NCBI GenBank assembly: GCA_024235395.1
Contig: JACKMK010000002.1
Location: 558,001 to 622,000, forward strand
Origin: Chromatiaceae bacterium
GTDB lineage: Bacteria; Pseudomonadota; Gammaproteobacteria; Chromatiales; Chromatiaceae
DNA: 64,000 nucleotides
Reading direction: 5' to 3'
The stretch's first letter is position 1, and every line of letters starts with the position of its first letter. Shown piece by piece: positions 1-7,783 of the stretch. The translations under genes were made by a program, and so were the position numbers. The notes below the pieces were generated by a model, which did not search any database, was not told the DNA's origin, and worked only from the letters and a program-made list of their open reading frames with translations.

Positions 1-515
1 TTCTCGGCGACCACCCGCAGCGCCGTGATGTCGCCGTAAGGAACGCGCACGAATCCCTGCACCAGCGGTTCGAATCCCGCCTGGACCTTGCGGTTGCCGG
101 TCGCGCTCAACGTCGCCAGCGTGCGGCCGTGGAAGCTGTTCTCCATGACCACGATCGACGCGGGTTTGATGCCCTTCTTGTGACCGTACAGGCGGGCGAG
201 CTTGATCGCCGCTTCGTTGGCCTCCGCGCCCGAGTTGCCGAAAAAGGCGCGATCCATCCCGGCCATGCGGGTCAACACGTCGCCGAGCGCCTCCTGCGCA
301 GCAATGCCGTAGAGGTTCGAGGTGTGCACCAGCCGGCCGGCCTGTTCGCAGATCGCGGCGGTGACCGCGGGATGGGCGTGTCCGAGGTTGCTGACGGCGA
401 TGCCGCTGAGCGCATCCAGGTACTGCCTGCCCTGGTCGTCCCACAGCAACGCACCTTCGCCGCGGGTGAAGGTCACCGGCAGACGCTTGTAGGTGTTCAT
501 CAGGGAATGGCTCAT
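1..515 (-). CDS. argD: Acetylornithine aminotransferase (partial)
   Basis: The first 171 residues of a class III PLP-dependent aminotransferase are present; the gene runs off the left edge, so the lysine that binds PLP is not seen. The N-terminus carries LPVTFTRGEGALLWDDQG, then GIAVSNLGHAHP, and later FFGNSGAEANEAAIKLAR, the phosphate-binding and substrate region typical of ArgD/AstC. The enzyme transaminates N-acetylornithine with 2-oxoglutarate in arginine biosynthesis, in the cytoplasm. The start is taken at the ATG at 515; a second in-frame ATG at 500 is possible, and neither has a clear ribosome binding site. A perfect hairpin lies 13 bases before the start. Other class III transaminases cannot be wholly excluded from half a protein, but argG also lies in this window. 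Confidence 0.85.
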   Translation of the reverse strand, partial: MSHSLMNTYKRLPVTFTRGEGALLWDDQGRQYLDALSGIAVSNLGHAHPAVTAAICEQAGRLVHTSNLYGIAAQEALGDVLTRMAGMDRAFFGNSGAEANEAAIKLARLYGHKKGIKPASIVVMENSFHGRTLATLSATGNRKVQAGFEPLVQGFVRVPYGDITALRVVAE

Positions 516-528
516 CGGAAGTCAGGCC

Positions 529-546
529 CGCCTTTGGGCAAAGGCG
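529..546 (-). promoter_or_regulatory. Hairpin just upstream of argD start
   Basis: CGCCTTTG and CAAAGGCG form a perfect 8-base inverted repeat with a 2-base centre, ending 13 bases before the argD ATG. In the transcript it would occupy the place of the ribosome binding site. The structure is seen in sequence; its role in translation is inferred. Confidence 0.4.
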
Positions 547-590
547 CGAGATCACGCCGGGCACCAGGCCGTCGGCCACCGCGCTTCTCC

Positions 591-620
591 AAAAACAAAA
601 AGGCAGCCCCGGCACCGGGG
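591..620 (-). terminator. Intrinsic terminator or attenuator upstream of argD
   Basis: Read on the minus strand, CCCCGG-TG-CCGGGG is followed by CTGCC and then TTTTTGTTTTT. It sits between a candidate promoter (664-692) and the argD start, so it could end a short leader transcript or be the distal terminator of sodB. The uridine run is strong; the stem itself is short. Confidence 0.5.
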
Positions 621-635
621 ACCACCTCCGCCGTT

Positions 636-652
636 TGCGCCCCCCGGGCGCA
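636..652 (-). promoter_or_regulatory. Stem-loop in argD leader
   Basis: TGCGCCC and GGGCGCA flank a 3-base loop, a perfect 7 bp stem lying immediately before the terminator-like hairpin at 591-620. It could be a pause or anti-terminator element of an attenuator; this is inference. Confidence 0.35.
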
Positions 653-663
653 GCAAAGGCGGC

Positions 664-692
664 ACATTAACAACTGTTCCGAGTCGTGACAA
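664..692 (-). promoter_or_regulatory. Candidate sigma-70 promoter for argD leader
   Basis: On the minus strand TTGTCA (687-692) is separated by 17 bases from TAATGT (664-669). The -35 matches consensus at five of six bases, and the -10 keeps the three most conserved positions (TA...T). The predicted start near 657 would give a leader of about 140 bases to argD. Confidence 0.4.
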
Positions 693-904
693 GCGCCGGC
701 CAGGAACGGGAAAACCAGCGCGACCGATACAGCATCGGTGAGCAAAGGCATGCTGCCGGCGGTGTCATTCGACCGAGCGCTCGGCGCGGTGTGGACCGAT
801 CCGGCGGCATTCCGTAGCGCCAGCGCCGAGTGCGCCCCGGCGACCCGGGTATCGAAGGTCGACAGCGCCGGCGGGGCGGATGATGGTCTGAATGACCTGC
901 GAAC

Positions 905-937
905 AAGGCCCCGGGATCGTGCGATCTCAGGGGCCTT
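905..937. terminator. Terminator hairpin downstream of sodB
   Basis: AAGGCCCC and GGGGCCTT pair perfectly around a 17-base loop that itself contains GATCG/CGATC. The plus strand reads into TTTT, the minus strand (sodB direction) into TTGTT, so it is a moderate terminator for sodB lying 45 bases past its stop codon. Confidence 0.55.
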
Positions 938-981
938 TTGGCCGGGGCCGCCGGTTACCGGCCGCCCCGGGATTCAATGGA

Positions 982-1563
982 TCAGCCGGCGAATTGCTGC
1001 GCGACGAACTCCCAGTTGATGATCTTCCAGATCTCCTCGAGGTACTTCGGGCGAGCATTGCGATAGTCCACGTAGTAGGCGTGTTCCCAGACGTCGACTG
1101 TCAGCAGCGCGGTCTTGCCGTCGGTCATCGGGGTGCCGGCGTTCGAGGTATTGACGATCTCTACGCCACCATCGCTGTTCTTGACCAGCCAGGTCCAGCC
1201 GGAACCGAAATTGGTGGTCGCCGATTTGGTGAATGCCTCCTTGAACGCGTCAAACGAACCAAAAGTCTGGTTGATCGCATCGGCGAGCGCGCCGCTCGGC
1301 TGACCGCCGCCGTTCGGGCCGAGGCAGTTCCAGTAGAACGTGTGGTTCCACACCTGGGCGGCATTGTTGAACACGCCACCTGACGACTTCATGATGATGT
1401 CCTCGAGGCTCATATTCTCGAATTCTGTCCCGGGAATCAGGTTGTTGAGGTTGGTCACATAGGCGTTGTGGTGTTTGCCGTAGTGATATTCCAGGGTCTC
1501 CTGCGAGATCACAGGCTCGAGGGCGTTCATCGCGTAGGGCAGGGCGGGAAGTTGGTGCGCCAT
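982..1563 (-). CDS. sodB: Superoxide dismutase [Fe]
   Basis: A complete 193-residue Fe-type superoxide dismutase converts superoxide to oxygen and peroxide in the cytoplasm. Metal ligands are visible as His27, His74 (AAQVWNHTFYW), Asp157 and His161 (DVWEHAYYVDYRN); Gln70 in the AAQxWNH motif is the hydrogen-bonding residue position typical of the iron enzymes, whereas manganese enzymes use a Gln near the Asp ligand. Length matches the family. The ATG has an AAGGAG ribosome binding site (1572-1577 on the plus strand). It is monocistronic and divergent from the hydantoinase B gene. Confidence 0.95.
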   Translation of the reverse strand: MAHQLPALPYAMNALEPVISQETLEYHYGKHHNAYVTNLNNLIPGTEFENMSLEDIIMKSSGGVFNNAAQVWNHTFYWNCLGPNGGGQPSGALADAINQTFGSFDAFKEAFTKSATTNFGSGWTWLVKNSDGGVEIVNTSNAGTPMTDGKTALLTVDVWEHAYYVDYRNARPKYLEEIWKIINWEFVAQQFAG

Positions 1564-1806
1564 CTGAATTACTCCTTGGTCGTCTGCGTGTGCGGGATTG
1601 GTTCCAGCTTGTTGGCGAACCGGATTCTAGGGACTGGGTCGTGACGCTTTCAACCGTGTTCGAACCGGGGAAGGGCGTTTCCCAGTGGCCGTCCCAACCC
1701 GCGGCGGCCCCTCCAAGGGGCGTCCGTGCACCTGTTCCGGCTGGCCGCATGACCCTGGAGACCATAAGCTGCGCCCTCCTGGAACCGTACGAGTGATGCT
1801 TCCGCG

Positions 1807-3354
1807 ATGACCCCCGCGATGTTGAATATCTTCGCCAGCCGCCTCGACGCGGTCTGCGAGGAAATGGGATTGGTCCTGCGCAACACCGCGTTCTCGCCGA
1901 ACATTCGCGACCGTCTGGATTTCTCCTGCGCGGTGTTTGATGCGGCTGGCGGCCTGTGTGCGCAGGCGGCGCACATCCCGGTGCATCTGGGCAGCATGGC
2001 GTTCGCGATGCGCGACATCGTCGCCGGGATCACCTGGCGACCCGGCGATCAGGTGATCCTCAACGATCCTTTCCTCGGCGGTACTCACCTGCCGGATGTC
2101 ACGGTGATCGCGCCCCTGTTCGTCGACGGCGGCCTGCAGGCCTTCGTTGTCAACCGTGCACACCACGCGGATATCGGCGCGACATCACCCGGGTCCATGC
2201 CCGTCTCGGTGCGACTCGAAGACGAGGGGATGATCATCGAACCGGTACATCTGGTGCGCGACGGGCAGGTTGACCCGACGGTGCTTCGACGTGTCACCGG
2301 GGCGGCGCGCAACCCTGCCGAGTCGGCGGGGGACTTCGCCGCCCAGCTGGCCGCCAATCGTGCCGGGCTGGCACGCCTCGGCGCCCTGGTCGAAGGGTAT
2401 GGCAGTGGTGCGTTCGCCGCTGGGCTCGTCGAACTCAACGGGTATGCCGAGCGCCTTGCACGCGAGGCGCTGTCGGTGCTGCCGCACGGCGCGTATCGGT
2501 TCACCGACTACCTCGACGATGACGGCCAGGGTCAGACCGATATACCGATCAAGCTGTGTCTTACGGTGTCGGCGCAGGGCGTGCTCGCGGATTTCACCGG
2601 GACCGCCGCGCAGGTGCGCGGCAACGTCAACTGTCCGCTGGCGGTGGCCGCGGCGGCGGTGTACTACGTGTTCCGTTGCCTGATGCCGCCGCAGACCCCG
2701 GCCTGTGCCGGCACCTTTGCGCCGATCATGCTGCGGGCCCCTTCGGGTTGCCTGCTGAACGCGCTTCGACCGGCCGCGGTCGCGGCCGGCAACGTCGAGA
2801 CCAGTACCCGCGTGGTCGACGTCGTACTCGGCGCGCTCGCAGCGGCGGTCCCGGAACTGATCCCGGCCGCGAGCCAGGGCACGATGAACAATCTGGCGAT
2901 GGGTTCGTCGACAGCCGGTCAGTCCTGGGACTACTACGAGACCATCGGTGGCGGAATGGGCGCGGGCGCGCAGGGTGGGGGTCTCGGTGGCCTGCACACG
3001 CACATGACCAATACCCTCAACACCCCGGTCGAGGTGCTCGAGACACGCTTTCCGCTGCGCATCGAACATTATGGGTTGCGCCGTGGATCGGGTGGAGACG
3101 GTGTGCGCCGGGGGGGTGACGGCCTGGTGCGCGAGTACCGGTTTCTGGCCGCGACCGAGTTCACGTTGTTGACCGAGCGCCGTGCGCGGGCCCCCTGGGG
3201 CATCGCCGGCGGTGAGGATGGCGCGGCGGGGCTGAATCTGCTCAACGACCGACCCTTGCCTGGCAAGTACCACGGGCACGCGCAGGCCGGCGACCTGCTG
3301 CGGATCGAGACCCCCGGCGGCGGTGGGTGGGGCGATGTGCGGGATCTGCGGTGA
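1807..3354 (+). CDS. Hydantoinase B/oxoprolinase family protein
   Basis: A 515-residue protein of the HyuB/5-oxoprolinase B family, which in known members joins an HyuA-type ATPase subunit to hydrolyse hydantoins, 5-oxoproline or related cyclic amides. Family signatures are RNTAFSPNIRDRLDFSCAVF near the N-terminus, NDPFLGGTHLPDV, NRAHHADIGATSPGSMP, and the C-terminal glycine-rich GGGWG. No HyuA homologue is adjacent: the upstream gene is sodB on the other strand. The last 20 bases overlap the start of asnO, so the two are co-translated. The ATG at 1807 has only a weak ribosome binding site, but no better in-frame start lies upstream. Substrate is unknown. Confidence 0.88.
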   Translation: MTPAMLNIFASRLDAVCEEMGLVLRNTAFSPNIRDRLDFSCAVFDAAGGLCAQAAHIPVHLGSMAFAMRDIVAGITWRPGDQVILNDPFLGGTHLPDVTVIAPLFVDGGLQAFVVNRAHHADIGATSPGSMPVSVRLEDEGMIIEPVHLVRDGQVDPTVLRRVTGAARNPAESAGDFAAQLAANRAGLARLGALVEGYGSGAFAAGLVELNGYAERLAREALSVLPHGAYRFTDYLDDDGQGQTDIPIKLCLTVSAQGVLADFTGTAAQVRGNVNCPLAVAAAAVYYVFRCLMPPQTPACAGTFAPIMLRAPSGCLLNALRPAAVAAGNVETSTRVVDVVLGALAAAVPELIPAASQGTMNNLAMGSSTAGQSWDYYETIGGGMGAGAQGGGLGGLHTHMTNTLNTPVEVLETRFPLRIEHYGLRRGSGGDGVRRGGDGLVREYRFLAATEFTLLTERRARAPWGIAGGEDGAAGLNLLNDRPLPGKYHGHAQAGDLLRIETPGGGGWGDVRDLR

Positions 3355-5122
3355 ACGGCGACTCGACGGCTCGCCAAGCGCCCCTGGCCTGATCGAACGG
3401 ATGCTGGCGGCCGTCGCCCGCCGTGGGCCCGACGGCCAGGGCATCCACCGCGGTGATTCGCTGGTCCTTGGCCACCGGCGGCTCGCGGTGATCGATCCGT
3501 CAGCGCGTGCCCACCAGCCGATGGTCGATGGCGACCTGGTACTGGTTTTCAACGGGACCCTCTACAACTTCCGCGAATTGCGTGGACGGTTGCAGGCGCT
3601 AGGCCATCGCTTCGTCAGCGAAGGCGACAGCGAGGTGATCCTCAAGGCCTACCGGGCGTGGGGCGACCGCTGTGTGGAGCACCTGCACGGCGAGTTCGCG
3701 TTCGCGATCTGGGACGGCAATGCGCAGCGCCTCCTGTGCGCGCGCGACCGGATGGGCATCAAGCCTTTCTACTACGCGGCCGACGGGCGCTCGTTCCGGT
3801 TTGCCTCGAACCTGGACGCGCTGCTCGCCGCCGGTGGCATCGATACGCGGATCGACCCGGTCGCATTGCACCACCAGTTCACCCTGCACGGCGTCGTCCC
3901 GGCGCCGGCGACCGTGTTGCGCGGGGTCCGCAAACTGCCGCCCGCGCACTGCCTGGTGCTGGAGCGCGACGGGAGGCACATCCTGCGTCGGTATTGGCAA
4001 CTCGATGCGCGGCGCGAGGCCGTGGAACGCGACGAGCAGGCGTGGGCCGACGCGATGCACGCGGCGCTGCGTGATGCGGTGGTGTCACGCCACAGGGTCA
4101 GCGACGTACCGGTCGGCGTGCTACTGTCAGGCGGTCTGGATTCCAGTCTGCTGGTCGCGCTGCTGGCCGAGGCGGGCGTCGCCGATCTGCAGACCTTCGC
4201 AATCGGTTTTGCCGATCAGCCCGAGGAGAAGGGCGACGAGTTCGAATTCTCCGATCTGGTCGCTGCGCGCTACCGGACATTGCATCGACGCGTGGTGGTG
4301 CCCGACGACCAGCTGCTGGTGCGCCTGCCGCAGGCGGTGGACGCCATGGCCGAGCCGATGTTCGGCCACGACGCGGTGGCCTTTTTCCTGTTGGCGGAGC
4401 GCGTCGCCGAATCTCTGAAGGTGGTCCAGTGCGGACAGGGCGCCGACGAGGTGTTCGCCGGTTATGCCTGGTACGCGCGGATGCGCGATGACCGCTCCGG
4501 GTCGCGCCTGACACGCTTCGGCCGCCACTATTTCGACCGCGAACAAGCGGAGTTCCTGAGCATGACGACATCGGCCTTCGATGTCGGCGACCCCACGGCC
4601 GCGTTGGTCGAGGCACGGCTCGACGACGCACTCAGCGAGACCTTCATCGACGCCGTGCTGAAGCTCGATGTGACCACACTGGTGGTCGACGATCCGGTCA
4701 AGCGGATCGACAACATGACCATGGCCTGGGGCCTGGAGGCGCGGGTGCCCTTTCTGGATCAGCGGGTGGTCGAGCTGGCGGCGCGCTGCCCGCCGTCACT
4801 GAAGCTGGCGTCGGGCGGCAAGCACCTGCTCAAGCGGATCGCGCGCGGCCGGGTGCCGGACGCGGTGATCGACCGGCCGAAAGGCTATTTCCCGGTGCCG
4901 GCGATCAAGTACCTGCGCGGCGATCTGCTCGATTTCGTGCGCAGCGTGCTCGATTCGCGCGCCTGCCGTGAGCGCGGCCTGTTCGAACGCCGCTACATCG
5001 ATCGACTGCTGGCGGCACCGGCGATGCACCACACCCGGATCATGGGCAACAAACTCTGGCAGATCGCGCTGTTCGAGTACTGGATGCAGCGCCACGTCGA
5101 CCGGTGCGTGGCCGCCGCATAG
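3335..5122 (+). CDS. asnO: Asparagine synthase-like amidotransferase, NAGGN type
   Basis: A 595-residue glutamine-dependent amidotransferase. The start is fixed at the ATG that places Cys2 (MCGICG) as glutaminase nucleophile. The glutaminase domain fills about 1-210 (RRGPDGQG, GHRRLAVID, FNGTLYNF), and the ATP-pyrophosphatase domain has its P-loop SGGLDSS at 265-271. Several stretches (DEFEFSDL, VVQCGQGADEVFAGY, DDPVKRIDNMTMAWGLEAR, KGYFPVPAIKYL) match, as far as I recall, the N-acetylglutaminylglutamine amidotransferase subgroup rather than AsnB proper. That enzyme amidates the osmolyte dipeptide NAGG. Its usual partners, a GNAT/ATP-grasp synthetase and an M42 peptidase, are not in the window. 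It overlaps the hydantoinase B gene by 20 bases. Confidence 0.8.
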   Translation: MCGICGERRLDGSPSAPGLIERMLAAVARRGPDGQGIHRGDSLVLGHRRLAVIDPSARAHQPMVDGDLVLVFNGTLYNFRELRGRLQALGHRFVSEGDSEVILKAYRAWGDRCVEHLHGEFAFAIWDGNAQRLLCARDRMGIKPFYYAADGRSFRFASNLDALLAAGGIDTRIDPVALHHQFTLHGVVPAPATVLRGVRKLPPAHCLVLERDGRHILRRYWQLDARREAVERDEQAWADAMHAALRDAVVSRHRVSDVPVGVLLSGGLDSSLLVALLAEAGVADLQTFAIGFADQPEEKGDEFEFSDLVAARYRTLHRRVVVPDDQLLVRLPQAVDAMAEPMFGHDAVAFFLLAERVAESLKVVQCGQGADEVFAGYAWYARMRDDRSGSRLTRFGRHYFDREQAEFLSMTTSAFDVGDPTAALVEARLDDALSETFIDAVLKLDVTTLVVDDPVKRIDNMTMAWGLEARVPFLDQRVVELAARCPPSLKLASGGKHLLKRIARGRVPDAVIDRPKGYFPVPAIKYLRGDLLDFVRSVLDSRACRERGLFERRYIDRLLAAPAMHHTRIMGNKLWQIALFEYWMQRHVDRCVAAA

Positions 5123-5157
5123 CCCGACTGGTGTCGTGGGTTCTCGGCGTCGCGGGC

Positions 5158-5166
5158 TGGTACACT
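5158..5166 (+). promoter_or_regulatory. Extended -10 promoter candidate for grxD
   Basis: TGG followed by TACACT forms an extended -10 element about 70 bases before grxD. No good -35 is present, as is allowed for extended -10 promoters. The evidence is short-motif only. Confidence 0.3.
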
Positions 5167-5236
5167 CAGCGGCGTTGATTTTCACAGCGACCGCCCCCAT
5201 CTGGTGGGTGGTCGAAGCCAACGTCGAGGTGCCGTG

Positions 5237-5578
5237 ATGGACGTGATGGACAGAATTCGCGAACAGGTCGAGAACAATCCGATCATCATCTACATGAAAG
5301 GGACCCCGCAGTTCCCTCAGTGCGGCTTTTCGTCGCGCGCCGCCGCGGCGTTGCAGGATTGCGGTGAGAAGTTTGCCTATGTGAACGTGCTCGCCGATCC
5401 CGAGATCTTCGAAAACCTGCCGCGTTTCGCCGACTGGCCGACGTTCCCGCAGGTCTACATCAACGGTGAGCTGATCGGCGGTTGCGATATCACGCTCGAG
5501 ATGCACGCCAGCGGGGACCTGCAGAAGGCGGTGGCCGAGGCGGCGAAGAGCTGGCCCCAGGAGACCTCCGAGGGCTGA
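5237..5578 (+). CDS. grxD: Monothiol glutaredoxin Grx4
   Basis: A 113-residue class II (monothiol) glutaredoxin. The CGFS active site spans Cys29-Ser32, followed by FADWPTFPQVYINGELIGG, the glutathione- and cluster-binding region. These proteins carry glutathione-ligated [2Fe-2S] clusters as homodimers or with BolA and deliver them to target proteins. Length matches E. coli GrxD (115). The ATG at 5237 follows a GAGGT at 5225-5229; an upstream in-frame GTG (5234) is less well spaced. Confidence 0.93.
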   Translation: MDVMDRIREQVENNPIIIYMKGTPQFPQCGFSSRAAAALQDCGEKFAYVNVLADPEIFENLPRFADWPTFPQVYINGELIGGCDITLEMHASGDLQKAVAEAAKSWPQETSEG

Positions 5579-5654
5579 ACCCGTGCTCCGCCAGGTGGCC
5601 GCCCCGGCGTTGTCGCGACAATCCGGCGGGCGCGTGCGTGCGGGCGACTGATCG

Positions 5655-6137
5655 ATGACTGACGGGGCGCGACCTGACGGACCGCCGGGAGAAGCCTTGT
5701 CGGGTTATGCGCGCCTCGACGACCAGATCGCCTGGCTGGACCGCAAGAGCAGCGAGCAACAACGCCGCTACCGTCGCCTGAAGGTCGTATCGATTGGTGC
5801 CGCTGCACTGGTGCCCTTGGTCACCAGTATCGACGGTTATGCGTTCGTGGCTGGCGCCCTGGGCGTCGTCGTCGTGATCGTCGAGGGTCTGCTGCACGTC
5901 AATCAGCACCACGAGCACTGGCTGCGCTATCGTTCGAGCTGCGAGAGCCTGCGTCACGAAAAGTATCTCTACCTGGCCCGGGCCGGACGCTACGAAGGCC
6001 AGTCCGACGGGCAGGCGCTGCGGCAGCTGGCGGTGCACGTCGAGTTGCTTTTGGCCCGCGAGGGCGAGCAATGGGCGGCGACGCTGCGCAACGTGGAGAA
6101 CCCCCCGCCCGGCCCCGATCAATCGGGGACTGTCTGA
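5655..6137 (+). CDS. DUF4231 (SLATT-like) two-helix membrane protein
   Basis: A 160-residue protein with a polar N-terminus containing YARLDDQIAWLDRKSSEQQR, two adjacent hydrophobic helices at about 45-62 and 66-82, and a C-terminal amphipathic segment. This layout fits DUF4231, which I place with the SLATT two-transmembrane family; some SLATT members are predicted pore-forming effectors beside nucleotide-signalling defence genes. No such partner is visible here, so no defence role can be claimed. Its 3' end overlaps the converging RNase T gene by 19 bases. Confidence 0.6.
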   Translation: MTDGARPDGPPGEALSGYARLDDQIAWLDRKSSEQQRRYRRLKVVSIGAAALVPLVTSIDGYAFVAGALGVVVVIVEGLLHVNQHHEHWLRYRSSCESLRHEKYLYLARAGRYEGQSDGQALRQLAVHVELLLAREGEQWAATLRNVENPPPGPDQSGTV

Positions 6138-6745
6138 TCCTCCCAGGGGCGCTCCGCGCTAAGGGAGTGCCAACGATTGACGATATGGCAGAACAGTTCC
6201 GCGGTTTTCTCGGTATCGTAGATGGCGCTGTGGGCTTCGTTGGCGTTCCAGTCGATGCCGGCCGCTATCACCGAGCGCGCCAACACCGTCTGGCCGAACG
6301 CCACACCGGCGAGCGTCACGGTATCGAAGGTGCTGAAGGGGTGGAAAGGGTTGCGTTTGTAGGCGGTGCGCTCGACCGCGGCATTGATGAATCCGAGGTC
6401 GAAGAATGCATTGTGGCCGACCAGTATCGCGCGCTTGCAGCCACTCTGCTTGACGGCCTGACGGATCGGCTGAAAGACATGGTCGAGGGCCTGGCGCTCG
6501 GACAGTGCGGCGCGAAACGGGTGGTCTGGATCGATACCGTTGAACGCCAGCGCCTTGGGATCGAGATGGGCGCCCGGGAAGGGTTCGACGTGGCAGCTGA
6601 TCGGCGGTTCGGGTTGAAGATTGCCGGCATCGTCGATGCGCAGGATCACCGCGGCGATTTCCAGCAATGCGTCGGTGGCGGCATTGAATCCGGCGGTTTC
6701 GACGTCGACGACGACGGGGAGATAACCGCGGAAGCGCCGACTCAT
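6119..6745 (-). CDS. rnt: Ribonuclease T
   Basis: A 208-residue DEDD-family 3'-5' exoribonuclease that trims the CCA end and 3' tails of tRNA and other stable RNAs. Motifs are DVETAGFN (Exo I), VGHNAFFDLGF (Exo II) and HSAIYDTEKTAELF (Exo III, DEDDh). FHPFSTFDTVTLAG and HVEPFPGAHL closely follow E. coli RNase T (215 residues). I start it at the ATG at 6745, which gives the conserved RFRGYLPVVVDVETAG N-terminus; an upstream TTG at 6790 would add 15 unconserved residues and overlap the divergent gene. Confidence 0.93.
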   Translation of the reverse strand: MSRRFRGYLPVVVDVETAGFNAATDALLEIAAVILRIDDAGNLQPEPPISCHVEPFPGAHLDPKALAFNGIDPDHPFRAALSERQALDHVFQPIRQAVKQSGCKRAILVGHNAFFDLGFINAAVERTAYKRNPFHPFSTFDTVTLAGVAFGQTVLARSVIAAGIDWNANEAHSAIYDTEKTAELFCHIVNRWHSLSAERPWEDQTVPD

Positions 6746-6789
6746 CGCGCTGTTATAGGTATTTGTTTCCACGCCCGGCAGGATACCCA

Positions 6790-7674
6790 ATGCACGACTC
6801 CATAGCGAAATGCGTTTGCCTGCGTCACTGGTTGGCGGCGTTGGTGCTGTTGGCCCTGGCCGCGGTCTGCACCGCCGGCCAGGGACCGGTGTTTGTCGTG
6901 ACGCATGACGCCGGGCCGCCGAGTTATCTGGTCGGCACCATGCACACCGATGACCCCCGGGTGCTTGCGCTGCTCGAACGTCTTCGCCCGCTCATCGACC
7001 AGGTGGACGGGGTTGCGATCGAGGTCCTGCCAGATGCGGTCACGATGCTGGCCGTGGGCGCCGCGACATTGCTGCCCGCGGATCAGAGCCTGCGCGATCT
7101 CATAGGCGTGCATCGTTTTGCCCAGGTCGAAGACGCGGTACGCGACCTCGGCATCCCGACGGAGGTGCTCGACCGCCTGAAACCCTGGGCCGTCGCGGTG
7201 ACTCTCGGCATGCCGGTCGCGCAGACCGGTCAGGTACTGGACAACGAGATCTATCTGTACGCGCTGCAGCACCAGCGCCTCGCTTTCGGCCTGGAATCGG
7301 CGGCTGAGCAGATCGCGGTGTTCGACGGGCTGTCGACCGATGCACAGGTCGAGTTGCTGGACCAGATGGTCGGACAGCAGGCGCAGCAGGCGCAGCAGAT
7401 CGAACAACTGACCGCGGCCTATCTTTCCGGCGACCTCGATCAGATCGATCAGGTCGCAGACGCGCAGCAGATGCAGGTCCCGGAAGAACTCCAGACCTGG
7501 TTTGACAAGGCGCTGCTGGCAGACCGCAACCGGCGGATGTTGACGAGGCTGGGTGACCTGCTCGACCGGCATTCCCTGTTTATCGCGGTGGGTGCATTGC
7601 ACCTCGGTGGCGACGCCGGTCTGGTTGCCGGTTTGAGGGACATGGGGTACAGCGTCGAGCGCTGGGATCGCTGA
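6790..7674 (+). CDS. TraB/GumN family protein, exported
   Basis: A 294-residue protein with a signal-like hydrophobic N-terminus (about residues 14-31, ending near CTAGQ). The TraB/GumN signatures are the N-terminal YLVGTMHTDDPR, with the GTxH histidine, and the C-terminal FIAVGALHLGGDAGL, with a second GxxH. Members of this superfamily (with TIKI) are proposed metalloproteases; bacterial functions are mostly unknown. A Gln-rich helix (QQAQQAQQIEQ) lies near residue 200. The start at 6790 is preferred over an upstream in-frame start at 6763 because the signal peptide then begins near the N-terminus. Confidence 0.8.
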   Translation: MHDSIAKCVCLRHWLAALVLLALAAVCTAGQGPVFVVTHDAGPPSYLVGTMHTDDPRVLALLERLRPLIDQVDGVAIEVLPDAVTMLAVGAATLLPADQSLRDLIGVHRFAQVEDAVRDLGIPTEVLDRLKPWAVAVTLGMPVAQTGQVLDNEIYLYALQHQRLAFGLESAAEQIAVFDGLSTDAQVELLDQMVGQQAQQAQQIEQLTAAYLSGDLDQIDQVADAQQMQVPEELQTWFDKALLADRNRRMLTRLGDLLDRHSLFIAVGALHLGGDAGLVAGLRDMGYSVERWDR

Positions 7675-7701
7675 TCTGCGACGGTGGTCCGCGGTGTGCT
7701 G

Positions 7702-7730
7702 TTTTACGCGGTTTCGCGTCTGCCTATAAT
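7702..7730 (+). promoter_or_regulatory. Sigma-70 promoter of mlaA
   Basis: TTTTAC (7702-7707) and a perfect TATAAT (7725-7730) are separated by 17 bases, about 54 bases before the mlaA start. Confidence 0.65.
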
Positions 7731-7783
7731 GCGCAGGTCAGGCGTGAGAGCGGTAGCCTGATTAGCGCATAAGGATAATAACG

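Larger units (their letters stand above)
516..981. other. Non-coding stretch between argD and sodB
   Basis: No convincing gene is seen here. The 516-692 part holds the argD leader elements listed separately; 905-937 holds a terminator hairpin behind sodB. Nothing is recognised between about 700 and 900. Confidence 0.6.

Noticed and set aside
591..667. Leader peptide starting MCRLCC within the argD leader
   Set aside because: Its ATG (665-667) overlaps the proposed -10 box, so it would not be transcribed from that promoter.
2185..3552. 455-residue minus-strand frame over the hydantoinase B gene
   Set aside because: Shadow frame; the plus-strand protein is a clear family member.
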